7,816 nt of DNA from Ignavibacteriaceae bacterium (GTDB taxonomy: Bacteria > Bacteroidota > Ignavibacteria > Ignavibacteriales > Ignavibacteriaceae): the NCBI GenBank assembly GCA_031292465.1, contig JARLHB010000029.1, positions 1 through 7,816 on the forward strand. The letters run 5' to 3'. The notes under the pieces were generated by a model, which had not been told where the DNA came from, searched no databases, and worked only from the letters and a program-made list of their open reading frames with translations. Made by a program: the position numbers and the translations under genes. Positions 1-5,369 of this stretch are shown piece after piece; position 1 is the first letter of the stretch, and each line of letters begins with the position of its first letter.

Positions 1-659
1 AGTACAAGTTCGGATGCTATATTCAATAACTCGTCAAGACGCTCTACGTCTACGCGTATAGTATTTTCTGATTTTTTCCCCGGCAATGGCGAATTGGCTT
101 TAGGAGTTTCTTTAACAGCAGCTTTTTCTTCAACTGCAACAGGGGTTTCTTTAATGGCTGTATCTGCCGGTGCTTCCTTAACCTCATTTTCTTGGGTAGT
201 TGTAACCTCTGCATTATTTATATTTGCGGTGCCTTTATTTTCAAGCTTATTAATAACATTATTAAGAATTTCTACCGTTTCATCAACCGAAACATCTTCA
301 TTTAAATTTGTTTCAATCATGGCAGATAACTCTTTTATCTTATCATAGGCGCTAAGGATACCATCCATAATATCAGAATTTAACAGAGCTTCACCTTTAC
401 GAAGTTTATTAAGAATATCTTCACAACGGTGAGTAACTTTAGTAAGCTTATCAAGGCCTAAGAAACCTGAAGTGCCTTTTATAGTATGAAACGAACGGAA
501 AATTTCATTAAGCAGTTCCGTATCTTCCGGCCTGTTTTCAAGCTCAATCAAATTCAGATCAAGCTTTTCCAATATTTCCCTTGTCTCAACTATAAAACTA
601 TCAACAATCTCCTTCATTTCGGGATCATTGAGCATCGAGTAATTATTTTCTGATTCCAT
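1..659 (-). CDS. cheA: Chemotaxis histidine kinase CheA, N-terminal part (runs off the left edge)
   Basis: This is the start of the cytoplasmic sensor kinase that autophosphorylates under receptor control and passes phosphate to CheY. The 219 visible residues start at ATG 659 and stay open to the window edge. Residues about 14-120 form the Hpt (P1) domain with the motif FHTIKGTSGFLG, in which His58 is the phosphorylated histidine. Residues about 125-198 are a low-complexity Glu/Lys/Pro/Ala linker with repeated KETP/KEAP units. Residues 200-219 (TIRVDVERLDELLNIASELV) are the start of the P3 dimerisation helices. No CheY-binding P2 domain fits between P1 and P3. The gene starts 6 bp after the cheZ-like stop and has no strong Shine-Dalgarno site, which suggests translational coupling. 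The ATP-binding and CheW-like domains would lie outside the window. The identification is firm. Confidence 0.96.
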   Translation of the reverse strand, partial: MESENNYSMLNDPEMKEIVDSFIVETREILEKLDLNLIELENRPEDTELLNEIFRSFHTIKGTSGFLGLDKLTKVTHRCEDILNKLRKGEALLNSDIMDGILSAYDKIKELSAMIETNLNEDVSVDETVEILNNVINKLENKGTANINNAEVTTTQENEVKEAPADTAIKETPVAVEEKAAVKETPKANSPLPGKKSENTIRVDVERLDELLNIASELV

Positions 660-665
660 TATTTT

Positions 666-1424
666 CTACGAAAAGAGTTTATCTATTTCGTCCTGTGTAG
701 TTTTACTATTCCTGTCATTAATTAATACGTCCGCAGCATCCTGGCGTTCTGTCGATTTTGTATATTCGGCATTAGGATCAAAAGTACCTACAACGGGCAT
801 ATCTTTATAGAAGCCATCAAAACTTTTTATCTCAGAATCATCTAAGTGCATCATTAATGAAGACAGGCTTGATCGCACTGATTCAATTAAATGGTTAACT
901 GCTGCCAGTTGCTGAGTAGTAATATCCTGAACCTGCAATGATAGTGTAATATTGTAAACATCATTTTTTACTTTCTGAAAAGCATCCAGCATTCCCGGAA
1001 CAATTGGTAAAAAATTATTCAGCGCTTCATACTTTTGAACTAATTCAGCAGAAGAAGGTTCTGAGCCAAGAATTGTCTTAATTTTTTGCCATATTTCTAA
1101 TTTTTCTTCTTCTTTAGATTTAACATCTTTAACAGATTTTTCTATCCTTTCCATATCAATTGAAATTGAATCTACTATGTCAAGAATTTCTGTGGTTGCT
1201 AATTCTGTTGCACTTGAAATATTGTTTAATTGATCACTGGCTTTAGGAATTTTGCTTGTACTTTCAATTAAAGAAGAATTAATGTTTTCCAGAAGCGGAA
1301 CAGTTTCCTTCATAAAATCCATAAGATTTTGGATTATAGGAATAAGCTTTTCACTATATCTGAATACTACTTTTAATTCATTTAACCTTTCAAATAAGTC
1401 TGTCATATTTGACACATGTTTCAT
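666..1424 (-). CDS. cheZ: CheZ-like CheY-P phosphatase with a C-terminal CheY-binding peptide
   Basis: The 252-residue protein is almost wholly helical and acidic, with no membrane segment. Residues 164-184 (core LQVQDITTQQLAAVNHLIES) resemble the CheZ active-site helix. Asp167 and Gln171 have the D-x-x-x-Q spacing of E. coli CheZ Asp143/Gln147, the Gln being the residue that positions water to hydrolyse CheY phosphate. After a loop rich in polar residues, the extreme C-terminus reads QDEIDKLFS (244-252), like the CheY-docking helix at the CheZ C-terminus and the SQDEIDALL-type peptide at the FliM N-terminus. The N-terminal 140 residues are long helices that would form the dimeric four-helix bundle. 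It is somewhat longer than E. coli CheZ (214). ATG 1424 is preceded by GGAGAGG at good spacing. It sits between cheY and cheA, as expected for a CheY phosphatase. Assignment rests on motifs; overall similarity to proteobacterial CheZ looks weak. Confidence 0.85.
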   Translation of the reverse strand: MKHVSNMTDLFERLNELKVVFRYSEKLIPIIQNLMDFMKETVPLLENINSSLIESTSKIPKASDQLNNISSATELATTEILDIVDSISIDMERIEKSVKDVKSKEEEKLEIWQKIKTILGSEPSSAELVQKYEALNNFLPIVPGMLDAFQKVKNDVYNITLSLQVQDITTQQLAAVNHLIESVRSSLSSLMMHLDDSEIKSFDGFYKDMPVVGTFDPNAEYTKSTERQDAADVLINDRNSKTTQDEIDKLFS

Positions 1425-1437
1425 AATTGCCTCTCCA

Positions 1438-1815
1438 TTAACCTGCGTTAATTATTTGATCAATTTTTTCTTTTAAGATTTGAGGTGTAAAAGGTTTAAC
1501 AATATAATTATTCACTTTTGCATTCAGAGCTTCTATTATATCTTCCTTAACGCCGCGTGTAGTAACCATTAAGATTGAAAGTTTTGATAAAGATTCACTG
1601 CCCCTTATCGATCTTACAAGCTCTAAGCCTGAAACATTGGGCATGTTCCAATCTGTTATAACAAAGTTAATTGTTTGGTCAGCTTGTAATTTATCCATAG
1701 CTTCTTTTCCATCGCCGGCTTCTACAAAGCTATCAAAGCCAAGATTGCGCAATGAATTAATTACAATTCTCCGCATTGTCACGGAGTCATCTACAACTAA
1801 AAATTTTAAAGACAT
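1438..1815 (-). CDS. cheY: Canonical chemotaxis response regulator CheY
   Basis: This is a single receiver domain (125 residues) with no output domain, expected to carry the phosphoryl signal from CheA to the flagellar switch. All catalytic positions are present: acidic pair Asp9/Asp10, phospho-acceptor Asp55 in TDWNMPN, switch Thr85, aromatic Tyr104 and Lys107 in VKPFT. The FLVVDDS-x-TMRRIV opening and DWNMPN match the proteobacterial CheY signature closely, better than its neighbour does, so this is the better candidate for the flagellar-switch ligand. ATG 1815 is preceded by a purine-rich AGGAAGGA site that overlaps the TGA stop of the upstream regulator gene. The 10-bp gap upstream and 13-bp gap to the cheZ-like gene indicate one transcript. 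Confidence 0.95.
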   Translation of the reverse strand: MSLKFLVVDDSVTMRRIVINSLRNLGFDSFVEAGDGKEAMDKLQADQTINFVITDWNMPNVSGLELVRSIRGSESLSKLSILMVTTRGVKEDIIEALNAKVNNYIVKPFTPQILKEKIDQIINAG

Positions 1816-1825
1816 ATTTCCTTCC

Positions 1826-2191
1826 TCAATCTAAATATTTTGAAACTTCGTATGCAATCCGTTTCGGATCAAATGGTTTAACAAGATACGAATTTGCACC
1901 ATACTCAATACCTCTTTGAATCTCTTCGTTCCCGGCAAGAGATGAAAGAATTATTATAGGGATATCCTTAAACTCTACGTTACTTCTGATAGCTTTTATC
2001 AATTCGAAACCGTCAAGGTTAGGCATATTTAAATCAGTAATAACCAGATTTATATTCTCCCTCGGCAGCTTCTCAAGAGCTTCCATGCCGTCACAGACGG
2101 GCACAATATCAAATCCTTTCATGGTTAGTGCAAACGCTACAAACTTTCTAATTGAAGGTGAATCGTCTGCTACCAAAATAACCTTTTTCAT
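1826..2191 (-). CDS. Second single-domain CheY-like response regulator
   Basis: This is a stand-alone receiver domain of 121 residues counted from ATG 2191. It has the acidic pair Asp9/Asp10, phospho-acceptor Asp53 in TDLNMPNLDG, switch Ser83 (in IILSS) in place of Thr, and Lys105 in VKPFD with a Tyr two residues before the VKP. It is thus expected to be phosphorylated, but it differs from the neighbouring CheY in the Asp loop (DLNMPN rather than DWNMPN) and after the switch residue. It may be a phosphate sink, or may act on another target such as the methylation system; the sequence does not decide. The start is ambiguous. A TTG at 2200 abuts the cheR stop but is only 3 nt from the AAGGAG site, whereas ATG 2191 lies 12 nt from it and gives the usual MKKVILVADD opening, so ATG 2191 is preferred. 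Confidence 0.92.
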   Translation of the reverse strand: MKKVILVADDSPSIRKFVAFALTMKGFDIVPVCDGMEALEKLPRENINLVITDLNMPNLDGFELIKAIRSNVEFKDIPIIILSSLAGNEEIQRGIEYGANSYLVKPFDPKRIAYEVSKYLD

Positions 2192-2200
2192 GTCTTTCAA

Positions 2201-3094
2201 TTACTCCTTCTTATAACCGATGGTTTTAGGAAAACTTACTATAGTAAATGCTTTTGAAATAGTGTGCAAAGTTTCGGCATACCCGATAAACAAATAACCG
2301 CCTTTGTTTAATGAATTATACAGATTTGATACTACTTTAATTTTTGCTTTTGCATCAAAATATATAAGTACGTTAGCACAAAATATTATATCAAAATTTG
2401 TCATTGATCTCATGCTAATATCATCGAAGAGATTAAAATTTTTGAATGAGACCACTTTTTTAATGGCAGGATCTATTTCAAAGGCATTTCCTACCGGTTT
2501 AAAATATTTTTTCAGATAATAGGGTTGAGTATTTCTTATAGAATATTCCCTGTAGATACCTGTTTTAGCCGTTTCAATTACTGCATTATTAATATCTGTT
2601 CCAACAATTTCTATTTCTAAATCCGGATACTTTGGCCTAAGCAAATCGAATATTATAATTGCAGTTGAATACGCTTCTTCGCCCGATGAGGAAGCAGCGC
2701 TCCATATTTTAATTCTCGGCTTTCCCGGTTTTGATGCAATTAATTGAGGGATTACTGTTGTAACCAAAGCATCCAATTGCGGTTGATTTCTGAAGAAAAA
2801 CGTTTCATTAATTGTTATAGCTTCGTATAAATATTTTTTTTCCTGGATGTTAGAAGAATTATACTTCAAATAGTCATAATACTCTTCGTATGAATCCATC
2901 CCAAGATAATTTATTCTTTTAAGCAGCCGGCTTTCAAGCAGATATTTTTTATTATCCTGAAAATATATACCGCAGCTATCATAGATCATTTTTCTAAAAT
3001 TTTCAAAAGCTACACTGCTAAGCGCTAACTCATTTACATTTTTATGCTGTGTTACAGCAGGCTGTGTTGAAGTAATCGTCGAATATTGCGTCAT
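2201..3094 (-). CDS. cheR: Chemoreceptor glutamate methyltransferase CheR
   Basis: This 297-residue enzyme transfers methyl groups from S-adenosylmethionine to receptor glutamates during adaptation. After a polar 25-residue leader, residues about 26-90 form the N-terminal helical CheR domain. TINETFFFR (94-102) matches the TxNxTxFFR block. SAASSSGEE (132-140) is the SAM-binding motif I, GTDIN (165-169) holds the acidic residue after strand 2, and CANVLIYFD (239-247) and LFIGYAETL (268-276) are the later catalytic-domain blocks. Between about 180 and 215 the beta-subdomain appears a few residues shorter than in E. coli CheR by eye. The start ATG overlaps the stop of the HEAT-repeat gene as ATGA, so its translation is probably coupled; the only upstream site is a weak AGAAG. 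The stop is immediately followed by the cheY-like gene. Confidence 0.96.
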   Translation of the reverse strand: MTQYSTITSTQPAVTQHKNVNELALSSVAFENFRKMIYDSCGIYFQDNKKYLLESRLLKRINYLGMDSYEEYYDYLKYNSSNIQEKKYLYEAITINETFFFRNQPQLDALVTTVIPQLIASKPGKPRIKIWSAASSSGEEAYSTAIIIFDLLRPKYPDLEIEIVGTDINNAVIETAKTGIYREYSIRNTQPYYLKKYFKPVGNAFEIDPAIKKVVSFKNFNLFDDISMRSMTNFDIIFCANVLIYFDAKAKIKVVSNLYNSLNKGGYLFIGYAETLHTISKAFTIVSFPKTIGYKKE

Positions 3095-4503
3095 TTCTTA
3101 TCTTCTTGTTTCGTTTCAAGTTGTAATACAGACTTTTGGAACAAAATAAACTTTGCCCGCTCGCTTATCATTTCTTCAGGATCATTAGACATTTTTACAA
3201 GCGCTGATTCAGCTTCAGGCATATTAATTCCACTTAATAATTCCAATAACTTTAATCTGTTCCATAGATTATCGTCATCAAGCATTTTATCAATAAACAA
3301 TACTGCTATATTCTGGTCAATTGTAAACAATAATTCCACTGCTAATTTTCTTACTTCCTCGTCGGGGTTATCAAGACATTGGGTAAACGAATCTGAAATA
3401 TTACGGCGTTGTATTCCGGCTAATGTATTAATTATCTCTGCCGAATTTTCATCGATTAATTCTTTAGTTAACTCCAGCAATTTCATCAGGTTGCTCGGCA
3501 ATTCAGTAATTAAAGCAGGCAGGGCATTAAATAATATCAAAGGCGTTTCAAATACTTTTGGCTTTATTATTTCATCAAGTTCAAAATCTTCACCATATAT
3601 TTTCAGACAGGCGGTTAGTATTTCTTCATCATCAAAGGCTGATATTAAATGAACAGCAGCTTTTCTATACTTCGGTTCCGATTCGGATATTGTCTGGAGT
3701 ATTGCTTTTTTTACTCTTTCATCAAAAGGCACATCAAGATTGTATTTATCTCTTAATTCAAAAATTGATTCAATAATCGGGCTGATAAGCGGGCTTGATA
3801 TTTCATTTAATTCGGAAATAAGAAAGAAAAATGATTGCTCATCCCCTATTGAACCAAGGCTTTCTATTATGGAAAACTTAATTAAATCTTCCTCTTCACT
3901 ATATTTTGACATTACAAAATCTAATGCCTTTTTAGAACCAATTTTACCAAGCGCTTCAATTATTGTGGGCCGGTATAGTTCATTTTTCTCATAAGCCTGG
4001 AATAATCTGTCTAAGGCATCTGTATATTTAAGATTTCCCAATGCTTCAATGCAGGCCAAAATAACATTGTCGTTTTGATTAGTTTCCAATACTTTTAATA
4101 TCGTACATCCAGATTTAGGATCTCCAATTAATCCAAGGATATCTATTATAAATTTCTTATCATCATCCGTATTATTATCGATATAGTTTACCATCGGATC
4201 GATGGCTTTATCGCCTATTTTAAGTAAAATTTCGCCGGCTAAATTTCTTGATGATATGTTTGGTGAGGAAACGTACTTTACAAGATACAATGGTATTTTG
4301 GGGCTGGGATTAAATGACAGGGTCATATCTACAGAATTACGTACCCCTTTATCTGTATCTTCTACAAAAGTGCAAAGAGTTTCAATAATTTCATCATTTA
4401 ACTCTTCATTCATTAATGATTCTATGGTAAGACTTCTTTTTGCAGGATCATCCGAATATAACAGATTCTTCAAATTTCTATCTAATTGTTCAATTTGCAC
4501 CAT
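3091..4503 (-). CDS. HEAT-repeat (PBS-lyase-like) scaffold protein, first gene of the chemotaxis operon
   Basis: The 470-residue cytoplasmic protein is built of helical pairs. The clearest repeats share a helix ending in an (E/D)-x-L-G-x-I-G pattern: EILLKIGDKA (91), DILGLIGDPK (121), EALGNLKYTD (153), EALGKIGSKK (183) and ESLGSIGDEQ (214), spaced 30-32 residues apart. Further repeats occur at the N-terminus (DTDKGVRNSVDMTLSF, 49-64) and C-terminus (NPDEEVRKLAVELLF, 379-393; DPEEMISERAKFILF, 441-455). HEAT arrays bind proteins; no catalytic motif is visible, so a scaffold or adaptor role is inferred. ATG 4503 follows AAAAGGA at 7-nt spacing, a good ribosome site. It lies directly behind the sigma-28 promoter and overlaps cheR by 4 bp, so it should be made with CheR in fixed ratio. 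The exact partner is unknown; CheR, CheA or the receptor are candidates. Confidence 0.9.
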   Translation of the reverse strand: MVQIEQLDRNLKNLLYSDDPAKRSLTIESLMNEELNDEIIETLCTFVEDTDKGVRNSVDMTLSFNPSPKIPLYLVKYVSSPNISSRNLAGEILLKIGDKAIDPMVNYIDNNTDDDKKFIIDILGLIGDPKSGCTILKVLETNQNDNVILACIEALGNLKYTDALDRLFQAYEKNELYRPTIIEALGKIGSKKALDFVMSKYSEEEDLIKFSIIESLGSIGDEQSFFFLISELNEISSPLISPIIESIFELRDKYNLDVPFDERVKKAILQTISESEPKYRKAAVHLISAFDDEEILTACLKIYGEDFELDEIIKPKVFETPLILFNALPALITELPSNLMKLLELTKELIDENSAEIINTLAGIQRRNISDSFTQCLDNPDEEVRKLAVELLFTIDQNIAVLFIDKMLDDDNLWNRLKLLELLSGINMPEAESALVKMSNDPEEMISERAKFILFQKSVLQLETKQEDKK

Positions 4504-4569
4504 TGATCGATCCTTTTAGTAAATAATTATTTATGTTACTACAATGTTATATTTTCAATTCTACAACTA

Positions 4570-4596
4570 TTATCGGATATTCTTTTAACATATTTA
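4570..4596 (-). promoter_or_regulatory. Sigma-28 (FliA) type promoter for the HEAT-cheR-cheY-cheY-cheZ-cheA operon
   Basis: Read on the minus strand, TAAA (4596-4593) is followed by exactly 15 nt and then TCCGATAA (4577-4570). The enterobacterial FliA consensus is TAAA-N15-GCCGATAA, so 11 of 12 defined positions match with perfect spacing. Transcription would start near 4563, leaving a leader of about 60 nt to ATG 4503. This would make the chemotaxis operon a late flagellar gene set. The match and its position were seen in the sequence; use by a FliA-like factor in this organism is inferred. Confidence 0.75.
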
Positions 4597-4813
4597 GTTA
4601 AATATTACTGTATTCGTTCAAATTTAGTACCAGCAAATTGTATGTGCTTTGGATTGCTTTTACTAATTATTATTTACATGGTGTGTCTAATATTAGCCAT
4701 TTGAGTAAAGTATGTACGACCGGATATTTGATAGTTCTTTCTATATACAATAACTTTTTGAACTTATCAGGCGGGGATATTTACAGAGAATTAAATCGGG
4801 TTATGGTGTGGCC

Positions 4814-4823
4814 TTCCGCGGAA
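4814..4823. repeat. 10-bp perfect palindrome TTCCGCGGAA
   Basis: TTCCGCGGAA is a GC-rich self-complementary site in otherwise very AT-rich spacer DNA. It overlaps the end of the T-run of the hemerythrin terminator by two bases. It could be a protein-binding site or chance; there is no loop for a stable RNA hairpin. Confidence 0.4.
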
Positions 4824-4857
4824 AAATGGGCAGCAATTACCATTGAATTTACTGCCC
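4822..4857 (-). terminator. Rho-independent terminator after the hemerythrin gene
   Basis: On the minus strand GGGCAG (4857-4852) pairs with CTGCCC (4833-4828), and within the loop CAAT (4845-4842) pairs with ATTG (4837-4834) around a 4-nt GGTA loop, leaving a 6-nt bulge on one side. The stem is followed by A and then five T residues (4826-4822). It lies 45 bp beyond the hemerythrin stop and is oriented to end the receptor-hemerythrin transcript. The plus-strand reading has no T-run, so it acts in one direction. Confidence 0.75.
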
Positions 4858-4902
4858 TAAATCTTAAATAAATTTAATCAAAGATCTTGCAAGGAAAAGT
4901 TA

Positions 4903-5310
4903 TCAGGCAAAATTAGCTTTAATAACAAACATGCTATATTGTTTATCAGATTCTTTTATATGCTTTGTAAGCCAATCGATAAGATATTGAACTATTTCCT
5001 GAGAAAGAAGAAAAGAACCATCTAAATATTTTTGTTCGAATTCTTTAACTTTTTGGGTAAACTCATCATGTTTAACCTTATGCTGTTTATAATCAGGATA
5101 TTTACAATTCTGCATAAGTATTTCTTCACTTGAAAAATGGAATTCAGTGTATGCAGTTAATTCCTTTAAAACTTTTTCCAGTATATCTTTCCCTTTACCT
5201 GCTTTCATTGCATCATGCAAATCATTAATTAAATCAAACAATTTTTTATGCTGATCATCAATCTCTTTTATACTAACTGAATAATCATCAGACCAACGTA
5301 CTAACGGCAT
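4903..5310 (-). CDS. Bacteriohemerythrin, single-domain O2-binding di-iron protein
   Basis: The 135-residue protein is a complete four-helix hemerythrin domain. All seven expected di-iron ligands are present: His21 (DDQHKKLFDLI), His58 and Glu62 (FHFSSEE), His77 and His81 (KQHKVKHDEF), His117 and Asp122 (LTKHIKESDKQY). The conserved N-terminal opening MPLVRWSDDYSVSIKEIDDQH is typical of bacterial members. There is no signal peptide or fused domain, so it should be cytoplasmic. Family members bind O2 reversibly and serve in oxygen storage, delivery or sensing; NO binding is also possible. It starts 59 bp after the receptor stop with no terminator between them, so co-transcription is likely. 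The ribosome site is weak (TGGGA about 10 nt before ATG). A direct link to the receptor is inferred from position only. Confidence 0.95.
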   Translation of the reverse strand: MPLVRWSDDYSVSIKEIDDQHKKLFDLINDLHDAMKAGKGKDILEKVLKELTAYTEFHFSSEEILMQNCKYPDYKQHKVKHDEFTQKVKEFEQKYLDGSFLLSQEIVQYLIDWLTKHIKESDKQYSMFVIKANFA

Positions 5311-5369
5311 AATTTATTTTCCCATTTAGAATCTTAATAAATGAACACTTAATTTATGGTTAATAACTA

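Larger units (their letters stand above)
4504..4902. other. 399-bp intergenic region between hemerythrin and the chemotaxis operon
   Basis: This stretch holds the terminator of the hemerythrin transcript (4822-4857), a 10-bp palindrome (4814-4823), the sigma-28 promoter (4570-4596) and the ribosome-binding site AAAAGGA (4511-4517) of the HEAT-repeat gene. The roughly 225 bp from 4597 to 4821 contain no convincing gene: the one open frame (plus strand from TTG 4638) has no ribosome site, no recognisable motif, and runs through the terminator hairpin. A perfect 10-bp palindrome CTAATATTAG sits at 4687-4696. No RNA gene could be recognised there. Confidence 0.7.

Noticed and set aside
160..210. 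Possible truncated P2 domain in the CheA linker
   Set aside because: The segment is a low-complexity Glu/Lys/Pro/Thr/Ala run with short KETP repeats and no alternating hydrophobic pattern of a folded domain.
3086..3652. 188-codon plus-strand open frame
   Set aside because: It is antisense to the HEAT-repeat gene, is rich in Ser/Asn/Leu as expected of an AT-rich shadow frame, and has no domain.
4505..4512. Palindrome GATCGATC between ribosome site and start of the HEAT-repeat gene
   Set aside because: An 8-bp palindrome overlapping the ribosome site is readily expected by chance; a related GATCGATGG occurs inside the gene near 4197-4205.
4530..4558. Sigma-70-like pair TTGAAA-N17-CATAAA upstream of the HEAT-repeat gene
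   Set aside because: The -10 matches at only four of six positions in very AT-rich DNA, and the sigma-28 site is far stronger; a secondary promoter is not excluded.
4638..4871. 77-codon plus-strand open frame in the large intergenic region
   Set aside because: It starts with TTG without a ribosome site, has no recognisable motif, and reads through the hemerythrin terminator hairpin.
5323..5343. Inverted repeat CATTTA / TAAATG between receptor and hemerythrin
   Set aside because: Six A-T-rich base pairs with a 9-nt loop and no T-run; too weak to call a terminator or operator.
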